This document shows positions 27,143 to 36,230 of a stretch of 64,000 nucleotides of DNA, in pieces (positions within the stretch are counted from its first letter, which is position 1; each line of letters opens with the position of its first letter). Both the position numbers and the translations under genes were made by a program. The notes under the pieces were generated by a model. That model saw nothing but the letters and a program-made list of their open reading frames with translations, searched no databases and had not been told where the DNA came from. Source of the stretch: JAFGLZ01 sp964622545. GTDB lineage: Bacteria; Planctomycetota; Phycisphaerae; UBA1845; JAFGLZ01. The stretch spans positions 1-64,000 of the forward strand of contig CAZUQM010000017.1 of NCBI GenBank assembly GCA_964622545.1, given 5' to 3'.

Positions 27143-28417
27143 CTACCGACTGAGGCTCGGCGTGTGGAGACGCCAACCGTTGTCGTCCGCCTCGTGGCAG
27201 CCCATGAGCTCCAGACTTCGCCCCGTGGCCACGGCCCCGAAGCCAAACCGATCGCGGATACGGTCGGCGAGGTCGTACAGGCGGGACTGCTTCTGTCGAC
27301 GCGCTTCGCCCCAGAGCTGATACTGTCTCTGGGTACCGGCCGTCAGCCCAGACAGGCGCACGCCAATCAGGCGCACGGAGGTCGGACGCCTGTAGAGGCC
27401 GTCGAGCAACCCGGCCGCGACCGCCGAGACCTCCCCGTCATGGACGGTGGCGGCCTCCAACGAGTGGGCCGCCGAAACCGTATGAAAATCGCGATAACGC
27501 AGCTTGACTGTGACCGTCCGGGCCAGCAGGCCCTCGGCACGGAGCTTCCAGCAACTCCGCTGGCTGAGGTAATCGAGCATGGCTCGGAGGTACGGACGGT
27601 CGGACGTGTCGCGGGCGAAGGTGGTCTCCCTGCCGATACTGACCCGGAGGTCGTCGCTCTGCACCGGCGCCGAGCACCGCCCGTTGGCCTTGTCGTGTAA
27701 GCTCCGCGCCGCGGCCGGACCCAACCGACCTTCCAGCTCGCTCAGCGGGCATGCCGCCAGATCGCCGACGCGCTCGAGCCCCATCGCCGACAACGTCGCG
27801 GCCGTCCGTCTGCCCAGCCCCGGGATGACCTTTAAGGGCAGTTCGGCCAGGAAGGCCTGTTCCGCCCCGGGTCTGACGAAGAAGACGCCGTCCGGCTTGG
27901 CCCGATCGGTGGCGATCTTGGCCACGAGCTTGTTGCCGGCCAGCCCCACCGAGACGGTCAGCCCCGTTTCCTGACGGACGGCGAGCCGAAGCTCTTCTGC
28001 CAAACGCACCGACCAATCGGCTCGCCCCTCCCCGTCGGCCGACGCGCGGGCACGCCCCGAACGGCTCCACGGCGTGCCGGTCAGGTCGAGATAGCCCTCG
28101 TCGATGCTGGCCGGCTGGATGACGGGCGTGAACCGAGACAAGATCTCGAACACCCGCTCGGAGTACTCGGCGTACGTGGGGTAGTTGCCCGGCAGGAACA
28201 CCCCATGCCGGCATAGCCGATGCGCCTGTCGCAGCGGCATCGCCGACCGGACGCCGAACTCGCGTGCCGCATACGAGGCGGACGACACCACCCCGCGATC
28301 CATGCTTCGCCCGCCGACGATGACGGCCCGACCCGCCAGCGACGGATTGAGCACCTGCTCCACCGAGGCGAAGAAGGCGTCCAGGTCGACGTGCGCGATC
28401 ATACGATGGACCGTCAT
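27143..28417 (-). CDS. dinB: DNA polymerase IV (Y-family)
   Basis: 424 aa, error-prone translesion polymerase. The palm residues AHVDLDAFFASVE (8-20, D11) and SIDEGYLD (104-111, D106/E107), the GLAGNKLVAK fingers segment and helix-hairpin-helix GLGRRTAATL are present, with a little-finger domain after about 240. No canonical C-terminal clamp-binding motif was recognised. The MTVHRMIAHVDL start fits the family; a longer frame reads through an AT-rich noncoding region. The palindrome GTCCCAC-TCC-GTGGGAC lies 6 nt upstream of the ATG and could be a repressor site. Confidence 0.93.
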   Translation of the reverse strand: MTVHRMIAHVDLDAFFASVEQVLNPSLAGRAVIVGGRSMDRGVVSSASYAAREFGVRSAMPLRQAHRLCRHGVFLPGNYPTYAEYSERVFEILSRFTPVIQPASIDEGYLDLTGTPWSRSGRARASADGEGRADWSVRLAEELRLAVRQETGLTVSVGLAGNKLVAKIATDRAKPDGVFFVRPGAEQAFLAELPLKVIPGLGRRTAATLSAMGLERVGDLAACPLSELEGRLGPAAARSLHDKANGRCSAPVQSDDLRVSIGRETTFARDTSDRPYLRAMLDYLSQRSCWKLRAEGLLARTVTVKLRYRDFHTVSAAHSLEAATVHDGEVSAVAAGLLDGLYRRPTSVRLIGVRLSGLTAGTQRQYQLWGEARRQKQSRLYDLADRIRDRFGFGAVATGRSLELMGCHEADDNGWRLHTPSLSR

Positions 28418-28423
28418 CGAGCC

Positions 28424-28440
28424 GTCCCACTCCGTGGGAC
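28424..28440. promoter_or_regulatory. Perfect 17-bp palindrome just upstream of dinB
   Basis: GTCCCAC and GTGGGAC are exact inverted repeats around TCC, ending 6 nt before the ATG. Position suggests an operator or translational hairpin covering the ribosome site. Confidence 0.4.
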
Positions 28441-28651
28441 GCGCCCGAAGCGCGACCCACAGCCCCCTCCACAGAACCAACGCGACATCTGCTGCGCTGC
28501 TAGCTTGCTCTGGCCTGCGGGCATCGCGACGCGTCGGCCGACTGGCCGGGCCGTCGCATTCCATGAACGATACACCCGTTATCGGCAGACGGCCAGTAAA
28601 ATGTTCGGTAAATTTTTGGTATCCCAAGAAAGGACCGAACTCATTGATCTG

Positions 28652-28666
28652 CAACATTTTATGTTG
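28652..28666. promoter_or_regulatory. CAACAT-TTT-ATGTTG palindrome in the AT-rich dinB upstream region
   Basis: The palindrome lies in a short AT-rich island. A related TAAAATGTTC half site occurs near 28598, so two copies of the AAAATGTT motif flank the likely promoter. SOS genes are normally LexA-controlled, but this is not a match to the classic Escherichia coli box. Confidence 0.35.
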
Positions 28667-28798
28667 AAAATGATGGTAGCTTGTTAGGGAGGGACCCTGC
28701 GGCAGAGACGATTGCCCCATCCGCCGGCCTGACAGGGCCCGGCGACCGTGCCTGCGCTCACGAGCACTCCGGATGAGCGAGCCCGCCGCACGGGCGCC

Positions 28799-29554
28799 CT
28801 ACGTCTCGAAGTGGAACCTGAGCGACGCCCGCCCCTCCTCGACAGGGATCAGCGGGCGCGTGGTCGGCGCGGTGACCGGCTGTGTCGTCGGCATGCGATC
28901 GAGCTCCAGCTCGACCTCGAAACGGTCGTCCTTGCGAAGCTCATAGTCGAACACGACGTAGCCGTCCCCGACGTAGCCGGGCTGGATGGTCTGCTCTCGC
29001 CAGAGCGACGTCACGAACCGCGCCACCCGTTCCCGACGGCGGTAGTAGTCTTCGCGGGCATCATAGTAGTCGTAGTAATAGCCGGGCCCCGGATGCCAAT
29101 ACGGCCCGTACGGGTGGTAGTGATACCCGCCGTAACCCACGCCGACGTACACGCGCGGAGCGGGGCGCACCGCGGGCGGCGGATCGCCCTGGGCCAGGTC
29201 GGCATACCGCTGAAACCGCTTCGGATGCATGGCGGGACGAGCCAGCCCGTCGCCCCCGATCAGCCGAACGTCGCGGTAGGTCATGCGAACTGGACGCGTG
29301 GTCTGGTTGATGATCTCGATGTGCATCCCCACCAGCGGGTTGTCCTCGTCGAGCCGGACGCGGGCCGGCGTGACCACCACGGCCAGGCCCTGCCGCTCGA
29401 TCAGGGCGGCCTTGCCGTCGCGCAACACGGTCTGCCCGGTCACCTCGACCGCCTTGATCTTCGGCGAACAACCGGCGGCCAGGCCGGTGACCCACACGCC
29501 GGCCGCCACAAGGCCCGTCCGAAGCCCCGCTCGAGATATGCCTGCGAAGATCAT
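28799..29554 (-). CDS. Tyr/Gly/Pro-rich lipoprotein
   Basis: 251 aa, function unknown. The signal peptide ends in lipobox LAAGC. The N-terminal half is a beta-rich domain with IEIINQTTRPVRMTYRDV. A low-complexity block (GVGYGGYHYHPYGPYWH-like, then YYYDYYDAREDYY) of Tyr, Gly, His and Pro separates it from a C-terminal domain. TATAAT precedes the ATG by 11 nt, so the leader is very short. Such aromatic-rich loops may bind surface glycans; this is conjecture. Confidence 0.65.
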   Translation of the reverse strand: MIFAGISRAGLRTGLVAAGVWVTGLAAGCSPKIKAVEVTGQTVLRDGKAALIERQGLAVVVTPARVRLDEDNPLVGMHIEIINQTTRPVRMTYRDVRLIGGDGLARPAMHPKRFQRYADLAQGDPPPAVRPAPRVYVGVGYGGYHYHPYGPYWHPGPGYYYDYYDAREDYYRRRERVARFVTSLWREQTIQPGYVGDGYVVFDYELRKDDRFEVELELDRMPTTQPVTAPTTRPLIPVEEGRASLRFHFET

Positions 29555-29565
29555 GGTCCATCTGG

Positions 29566-29571
29566 ATTATA
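29566..29571 (-). promoter_or_regulatory. -10 box TATAAT for the Tyr-rich lipoprotein
   Basis: TATAAT on the minus strand is followed by 11 nt and the ATG, leaving a leader of only a few nucleotides. No good -35 was seen. Confidence 0.5.
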
Positions 29572-29686
29572 GCGCAGCGCGCGACGGCTCGACAGTGCCG
29601 CCGGCCCTTCGAGATCCACCCGGCCGAGTCAGCGCGAGCCTACGGTCCCAGCGCCGACAGCCACCGTTGCCCCAGTGGCCTGCCTC

Positions 29687-30148
29687 TCAGTAGTCCAGAG
29701 ACAGGATGCGACCCTTCGTGAAGTTGAAGAACGCATCCTTGTTGGCCACCTTGATCCCGGGCATGAGCTGATCGGCCGTCTTGCCCGCGGCCTTGAGACA
29801 ACCCGGACAGGCCATGATCGTCACGCCGCTGTCCAGCAGCTTCCTGATCGCCGTGTGCGACGAGTCGAACGGCGCCTTCTTGAGATCCTGGCTCCCCTTG
29901 AGCACGGCCGGGATGGCCTCGACGTCGACGTAGACCAGGACGTCCTTGTCCTCGCACATGATCTGGGCCATCTTCAGGCCCATGAGGATCGCGTGCGCGT
30001 CGTCATCGGCGATGTGAATGAACACACCGTCCCTGGCCGAGCCGGCGGCGACCGCTTGGGTCTCCCGAACCAGGCCTATAGCAACGACACCGATCAGCGC
30101 GCCGATACCAACGAGACATGCTGTGCGAATGTGACGGGATGCGACCAT
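29687..30148 (-). CDS. Exported DsrE-family protein
   Basis: 153 aa, DsrE/DsrF-like fold with IHIADDDAHAILMGLKMAQIM, DVLVYVDVEAIP, and a CPGC pair (C114, C117) in the conserved loop. The family binds or relays sulfur/redox ligands. The first 33 residues look like a signal peptide, so it acts outside the cytoplasm. GAGGAGA lies before the ATG. The upstream leader carries a duplicated 19-bp element and a hairpin. Confidence 0.72.
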   Translation of the reverse strand: MVASRHIRTACLVGIGALIGVVAIGLVRETQAVAAGSARDGVFIHIADDDAHAILMGLKMAQIMCEDKDVLVYVDVEAIPAVLKGSQDLKKAPFDSSHTAIRKLLDSGVTIMACPGCLKAAGKTADQLMPGIKVANKDAFFNFTKGRILSLDY

Positions 30149-30164
30149 GATGGGGTCTCCTCGT

Positions 30165-30258
30165 GTGAGATGCCTCGGCGACCGTTTCGCCGGTCGTCCG
30201 GAAGAGGACAGCGCCATCCGGCGTAACCGGTCCCCGTGGGTGAGATGCCTCGGCGACC
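30165..30258. repeat. 19-bp direct repeat and hairpin in the dsrE-like leader
   Basis: GTGAGATGCCTCGGCGACC occurs at 30165-30183 and again at 30240-30258, a 75-bp period. The second copy overlaps a perfect 8-bp hairpin CTCGGCGA/TCGCCGAG at 30249-30266. The first copy includes the ribosome-site region of the gene. Confidence 0.8.
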
Positions 30259-30279
30259 TCGCCGAGCGATGCGGAGGGC

Positions 30280-30285
30280 ATTATA
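30280..30285 (-). promoter_or_regulatory. -10 box for the DsrE-like gene
   Basis: TATAAT on the minus strand would give a leader of about 125 nt before the ATG, containing the direct repeats. No clear -35 is visible. Confidence 0.45.
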
Positions 30286-30463
30286 CCCCGACGCCTCGAC
30301 GGATTCGCAGGCCGATTGGCCACGGCCTCAGAATGGTCGCCCGACCAAGCACCGCCCACGGTGCGGGCTTGCGCGAATGGCTGCCGGCGCCGGCAAGGCG
30401 GTACCGCTTCTGGGGACAACCGCTCGCCGACCACCCTCGCCCCAGCGGAACCGTTGAAATGCT

Positions 30464-30493
30464 TTGACAGCCAAGAAAAGCCCCACCTATGAT
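30464..30493 (+). promoter_or_regulatory. Strong sigma70 promoter of hemL, leaderless spacing
   Basis: TTGACA (perfect) and TATGAT (5/6) are separated by 18 nt. The -10 box ends 7 nt before the ATG used for hemL, so the transcript would begin at or beside the ATG. An upstream ATG lies inside the -10 box and cannot be the start. Confidence 0.8.
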
Positions 30494-30500
30494 ATCCGCC

Positions 30501-31817
<1,317 letters not shown>

Positions 31818-31905
31818 CCCTGACCACGGCTGGGGCGCGCGCCGGGTTCGTTCCGGGACAGGACCCGGGGAGTTCAAGCACAACGGCATGGAGGCTCAGG
31901 GGCCG

Positions 31906-32757
31906 ATGGATGCGCAGCCCAAATCCGAACTGACCATCTTGCGTGACTACCTCAGCGCCGTTCGGGCCGTTCGAAGGGCTCGAACGATCTTCCTGTTCGT
32001 CATCATCCTCAGCCTGCTCGGCCACATCGGCACCTACTGCTGGGCAAGATGGGCCACCGACCTGCGGAAGACCTACGCCCAAGTCGTCGAGAAGGACCCG
32101 CTCCAGCTCGACGACCTGGTCGACGACGACCTGGTCGACGACGTCCTGGACGAGCCGACGGACACGAGTACGACCACATCAACGGCCACGCAGAAGGTCG
32201 CCACCACCCAAGCTGGAACGACGACCACGCAAGCCGCCAAACCACCGGCCAAGTCCGACGCCCAAGGCGTCGGGCGGCTCTACATCAAACGCCCCATCGT
32301 CATGCCGCACGGCAAACGCGTGCTCGACGGCGAGCGAGCGATCGGCATCATTCTGCCCCTGACGCGATTCATCGGCATGGCCGCCACCGGAATGCTGATC
32401 ATGACGCACCTGATCGGCGTAAACATCTGCCTGGCCGGCCGCATGGGAGGCATCTGCCATGCGACCTCGGCCTTCTTCTGGTCGGTGGTGCTGGCGGCCT
32501 TATTGTTCCCCTGGGGACACCTGGTCCCCGGCATGTCGTTCACGATCCCCGACGCGTTCTTCGATCTGGACCAGCTCCGGGCCGGGTTGATGCACCTGCC
32601 GTCGGACCCCTGGGGCTATGTCCTTCACTACGGGCAGTTCCTCGGCGTACCGATCCTGGCCATCCTGGCCGCACTGGCCAGCGGCGTCCGATTTAGCCAG
32701 GCCTATCAGCAGGTCCGACAAGCCGTCGAGCCGCTGATCCTCATGAAGGTGGTCTAG
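31906..32757 (+). CDS. Membrane protein upstream of the VKOR-DsbA fusion
   Basis: 283 aa from the chosen ATG; another ATG 18 bases upstream is possible, but GGAGG is better placed for this one. One N-terminal helix (residues about 28-45), an acidic repeat LDDLVDDDLVDDVLD (68-82), a Thr-rich linker (about 86-112), then three or four more hydrophobic segments (about 144-260) containing paired cysteines C175 and C184 (ICLAGRMGGIC). No family recognised. Its stop abuts the ATG of the VKOR-DsbA gene, so the two are one unit and probably cooperate in envelope disulfide formation. Confidence 0.75.
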   Translation: MDAQPKSELTILRDYLSAVRAVRRARTIFLFVIILSLLGHIGTYCWARWATDLRKTYAQVVEKDPLQLDDLVDDDLVDDVLDEPTDTSTTTSTATQKVATTQAGTTTTQAAKPPAKSDAQGVGRLYIKRPIVMPHGKRVLDGERAIGIILPLTRFIGMAATGMLIMTHLIGVNICLAGRMGGICHATSAFFWSVVLAALLFPWGHLVPGMSFTIPDAFFDLDQLRAGLMHLPSDPWGYVLHYGQFLGVPILAILAALASGVRFSQAYQQVRQAVEPLILMKVV

Positions 32758-34233
32758 ATGAGCTACCGAAGCCTGTCGGGCATCGCGTACGCCCTGGCTG
32801 TGGGTACGGCGGTGATCGTCCCCGTTGCCGCTGCGGGCGGACCTGCCCAGGTGATCCTCGCCGCGGCCACGATGCTCGTGCTGCTGACCGCCTCCTCGCT
32901 GCTCGGCGACCGATTCGGCGAGCAGTGGCCCGCCATCGTGCTGGTGTTTCTGGCGGCCTGCGGCGTGGTCATCGTCACGACCATCTCCGTCGTGATGGTC
33001 CAGGGCGCCAGCGAGGGCAGCCTGGTCGATCGCGTCTGTAGCGGCGAGAGCGGGGCGAATCACTGCCAGCAGGCCTTCCAGAGCCGGTGGGCCAGCATCG
33101 CCTTGTGGTTCGGGCCGAACGCCGCGCGGGCCCCGGCCTCATTGCTGGGCCGGCTGTTCTATGTCGTGCTGCTGGTGTGGTTTGTCACAATGGGCCGACC
33201 GAGCCGCCTCGACCGCCGCTGGCATCTCTTCCCGCTCATCCTGACAAGCCTTGGCGTGCTGGTAGCCGGTTATTTTATGGTGATCCTCTACGCGGTGCTG
33301 CCTTCGGGGTGCGGGCTGTGCCTGGCCAGCCACATCGTCACGTTCCTGCTGTTCGTGGGCACGGTCCTGACCTGGCCGCGAGGTGCCCTGACTCTCGAAG
33401 AGCAGGCCATCCGGGACGACGCGCGGCGTCGGTATGCCTGGGGTCCCTGGCAGCGTCCCGTAACGGCGCTGATGTTCTCCCTGGCCGTCGGGCTGTTCAG
33501 CGGACAACTGAAAGCCACCCAGCTCCTCCGACAACGGATCCAGCAGGTGAGCAACGCCTACGAGAAGCTGGCAAGCGACCCGGCCTTCATGCGCTGGGAT
33601 TTCAGCCGGCAAACCGCGGACGACTACGAGGTCTTGCCGGATGACTCGGTCCGCGGTCCGGCCGACGCTTCGTTCACGCTCATCGCCTACAGCGACTTGC
33701 AGTGTCCCCAGTGCGAGCGGTTCCACGAGATGGTCCAGGACATCGAGACAGCCTTCCCCGGACGCATCCGGTTCATCTTCCGCCATTTCCCTCTCGATCG
33801 ATCGTGTAACCCACTAGTCAGCACAACATTGCATGCCTTCGGGTGCGAGAGCTCCCGCGCCGCCGAGGCCGCTCGCATCGTGGGCGGCGACGAAGCCTTC
33901 TGGCAGATGCATGACGCCATCTATGCCTTCGAGGCGGGCCTGGAGACCCGGCCGTATGAGCAGCTCGCCGCTGAAATCGGCCTGGACGTCGAGGCCTTCC
34001 GCCAGGCCCTCAACTCACCGGAGGTCGACCAGCGCATCCAGGCACACATCGTCAGCTCGAAGGAGTACAAGGTGGCCAGCACCCCGCACGTGCTCCTCAA
34101 CGGCAAGCGTGTCAGGACGTGGGGCAAGATGACGTTTTGGCGGGCCGTGCTCGAACCGTTCGGCACGGATCCGAACCCCACGACGACCTCGTCCACCACG
34201 GCCACCACAAGCACTGCTCCTGCAGCACCCTAG
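32758..34233 (+). CDS. VKOR-like / DsbA fusion (disulfide-forming membrane enzyme)
   Basis: 491 aa. The first part has several transmembrane helices with a VKOR-type loop-cysteine pair C94 and C103 (VCSGESGANHCQQAF) and the CGLC active site (C185, C188). After about residue 255 comes a DsbA/thioredoxin-like domain with C316-P-Q-C319 and the cis-Pro loop STPHVLLNG. VKOR-type proteins replace DsbB, using a quinone to reoxidise the fused thiol oxidase, which makes disulfides in exported proteins. A Thr/Ala-rich tail ends the protein. It starts the base after the upstream stop. Confidence 0.92.
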   Translation: MSYRSLSGIAYALAVGTAVIVPVAAAGGPAQVILAAATMLVLLTASSLLGDRFGEQWPAIVLVFLAACGVVIVTTISVVMVQGASEGSLVDRVCSGESGANHCQQAFQSRWASIALWFGPNAARAPASLLGRLFYVVLLVWFVTMGRPSRLDRRWHLFPLILTSLGVLVAGYFMVILYAVLPSGCGLCLASHIVTFLLFVGTVLTWPRGALTLEEQAIRDDARRRYAWGPWQRPVTALMFSLAVGLFSGQLKATQLLRQRIQQVSNAYEKLASDPAFMRWDFSRQTADDYEVLPDDSVRGPADASFTLIAYSDLQCPQCERFHEMVQDIETAFPGRIRFIFRHFPLDRSCNPLVSTTLHAFGCESSRAAEAARIVGGDEAFWQMHDAIYAFEAGLETRPYEQLAAEIGLDVEAFRQALNSPEVDQRIQAHIVSSKEYKVASTPHVLLNGKRVRTWGKMTFWRAVLEPFGTDPNPTTTSSTTATTSTAPAAP

Positions 34234-34627
34234 AAGAGATTGTCCTTGGACGGCCCTTCCGCCGCTAACCCCTGAGCCGCTGCGCGCATCTAACCCGATG
34301 TAGGCTTGGCAGGGATGCCTGTCGGTCCGAGAGCATGACAACGGGCCGGGCCATCTGACACGGACGGTTGTCTTGGCGACCCGGTAAGGCCTCCTGCCAT
34401 GAGATGGTATCTCGCCTTGGTCCTGGCCATCATCGCTATCGCCGGCTGAGTTGTCGTACGAGCAGCGGTCACCTCATCCCGCCTGTGCTGGACGGGCTTG
34501 TCCTGTTTTGCCGATGTGACAATAGCGGGTCCAACTCCCGACGGACCGTATGATTGACCCTGATCCGACGGTGGGTTACCTTGTCGAGCGAGGGACGAGT
34601 CTGACACTGCTGCTGCGAGAACGGGCC
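34234..34627. other. Intergenic region with no clear content
   Basis: There is no promoter with good spacing, repeat family member or convincing coding frame. A 16-codon frame MRWYLALVLAIIAIAG at 34399-34449 looks like a signal sequence cut short and has no good ribosome site, so it is not annotated as a gene. Confidence 0.35.
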
Positions 34628-35326
34628 ATGCGCACCGCGACGATTCTGAGCATCACGGTTGGATGGGGATGTGTCGCTCTAGGTTTGGGACTGACCATCG
34701 GCTGCGACCAGTCGCCGCCACCGCCCCAATACAACACCAACCTGGGCGATCAGCCGGGCGAGTTGATGCCGGTGCCGGCGGCGCCCGCCGACCCCCGGAT
34801 CGTGCAAGACCAGACGGGCGTGACGGAAGAGGAGTTCACCGCCCCCGCCGCCAAGGTCAGCGCGGCCCCGGGTCGAACCCGCGGCGGCCAGACCGCCTCA
34901 GCGGACCAAGCAGGTGCCGCCGGTGAGGAGGCGTCCTCGGAGGACAAGGCCCAATCGCTCGAGGCCCTGATGAACAAGGCCAAGAAGGACGCCAAGGCCA
35001 CACCCGCGGCGAAAGCGGCCGCACCGACGAAGAAGGCCCCCGCCAAGGCGGCCGCCAAACCGACCGAGAAAAAGTCGTCCGCGAAGGCGGCACCGAAGCC
35101 AAAGTCGCCGAAGGCCACGCCGGCCAAGAAGGCCGCGGCCGGCAAGCCCAAGACCCCGGCCAAGGCGACTCCCAAGAAACCGGCCGCCAAGGCCGCCCCC
35201 AAGAAGAGCCCTCCGAAGAAGACGCCCAAGAAGGCTCCGGCGAAGTCCGCGCCCAAAAAGAGCCGACCCAAGGCAACCCCGAAATCCCCCGCCAAGAAGG
35301 CCCCAACGAGAGCACCGGACTTCTAA
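34628..35326 (+). CDS. Lipoprotein with histone-H1-like Lys/Ala/Pro tail
   Basis: 232 aa. Residues 1-25 are a lipoprotein signal peptide with lipobox LTIGC (Cys26). The mature N-terminus is acidic and Pro-rich (to about 115). Residues 117-232 are almost only Lys, Ala, Pro, Ser and Thr in repeats such as KKAPAKAAAKP and PKKSPPKKTPKKAP, as in eukaryotic histone H1 or AlgP-type DNA-binding tails. The combination with a lipobox is unusual. Such a tail may bind anionic polymers at the cell surface. The low-complexity tail makes annotation uncertain; a shorter unrelated start is unlikely. Confidence 0.72.
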   Translation: MRTATILSITVGWGCVALGLGLTIGCDQSPPPPQYNTNLGDQPGELMPVPAAPADPRIVQDQTGVTEEEFTAPAAKVSAAPGRTRGGQTASADQAGAAGEEASSEDKAQSLEALMNKAKKDAKATPAAKAAAPTKKAPAKAAAKPTEKKSSAKAAPKPKSPKATPAKKAAAGKPKTPAKATPKKPAAKAAPKKSPPKKTPKKAPAKSAPKKSRPKATPKSPAKKAPTRAPDF

Positions 35327-35447
35327 GGGACGCCCCGGGCCAAGGAGCCGGTGACGGGCCGATGGCGTGACCGCCGGCGATGCGGGTTGCCGCGCCTCAA
35401 CCGGCCGAGACGGACTCGTGATCCCGCCTCGGAGAGGAAGCACCGAC

Positions 35448-36170
35448 GTGACCACAGACGAAAAGAAGGCCGTCTGTCTCGTGAGCGGTGGGCTGGACTC
35501 GGCGACCTGCCTGGCCATCGCCCGCCAGCAGGGGTTCCTCTGTCACGCCTTGACGTTCGAGTACGGTCAGCGTCACGCATGTGAGCTCGAAGCGGCGGTC
35601 CGCGTCGCCCGGGCCCTAGGGGTCGTTGAGCAGAAGACCGTCCGGATCGACCTGCGCACGTTCGGTGGATCGGCCCTGACCGACGCCATCGACGTGCCCA
35701 AGGATCGCGACCTGTCCCCGGCTTCCGCGACCCGCACGGGACCCGATGCGACCGACATCCCGATTACTTACGTCCCGGCCCGCAACACGATCTTCCTGTC
35801 GTACGCACTGGCCTACGCCGAGGTGGTCGGGGCCTGGGACCTGTTCATCGGCGTCAACGCGGTGGACTACAGCGGCTATCCGGATTGCCGGCCGGAATAC
35901 GTGGGCGCGTTCCAGCGGATGGCCAACCTGGCCATCAAGACCGCCATCGAGGGCGAGGGACGCATCACGATTCACACGCCGTTGATCTCATGGTCCAAGG
36001 CCGACATCATCCGGCGAGGCCTTGAGCTGGGCGTGGACTACGCCATGACGCATAGCTGCTACGATCCCGACGCGGAAGGCCGGGCCTGCGGGCACTGTGA
36101 CTCGTGCCGGATCCGGCGGGAAGGCTTTCGGCAGGCGGGCGTGAAGGACCCGACGCATTACGTATCGTGA
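35448..36170 (+). CDS. queC: 7-cyano-7-deazaguanine synthase QueC
   Basis: 240 aa, ATP-dependent conversion of 7-carboxy-7-deazaguanine to preQ0. N-type ATP-pyrophosphatase loop SGGLDSAT (13-20), TFEYGQRH, VPARNTIF, GVNAVDYSGYPDCRP and the zinc site CGHCDSCRIRREGF are all diagnostic. Start at the GTG preceded by GAGAGGAAG; a longer frame with other GTG/ATG codons has no ribosome site. First gene of the queCEDF run. Confidence 0.96.
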   Translation: MTTDEKKAVCLVSGGLDSATCLAIARQQGFLCHALTFEYGQRHACELEAAVRVARALGVVEQKTVRIDLRTFGGSALTDAIDVPKDRDLSPASATRTGPDATDIPITYVPARNTIFLSYALAYAEVVGAWDLFIGVNAVDYSGYPDCRPEYVGAFQRMANLAIKTAIEGEGRITIHTPLISWSKADIIRRGLELGVDYAMTHSCYDPDAEGRACGHCDSCRIRREGFRQAGVKDPTHYVS

Positions 36171-36230
36171 GCGTCATCCAACCCGTATCGCCGACGAGAG
36201 ACATCGAGGCGGGGCCGACCGGACGAACCC

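Larger units (their letters stand above)
28418..28798. other. AT-rich upstream region of dinB
   Basis: Roughly 28560-28690 is clearly more AT-rich than the rest of the window. It contains two related palindromic motifs and no convincing gene. It probably holds the dinB promoter and operator. Confidence 0.5.
30149..30500. other. Divergent intergenic region (dsrE-like gene and hemL)
   Basis: It contains the repeat pair and hairpin above, a minus-strand TATAAT at 30280-30285, and the hemL promoter at its right end. No coding frame is supported. Confidence 0.6.

Noticed and set aside
34500..34560. tRNA-like TpsiC arm
   Set aside because: CGGG-7nt-CCCG with a TCCAACT loop lacks the TTC and no other tRNA arms fold around it.
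35327..35447. preQ1 riboswitch upstream of queC
   Set aside because: The region is GC-rich with no A-rich tail or preQ1-I type hairpin.
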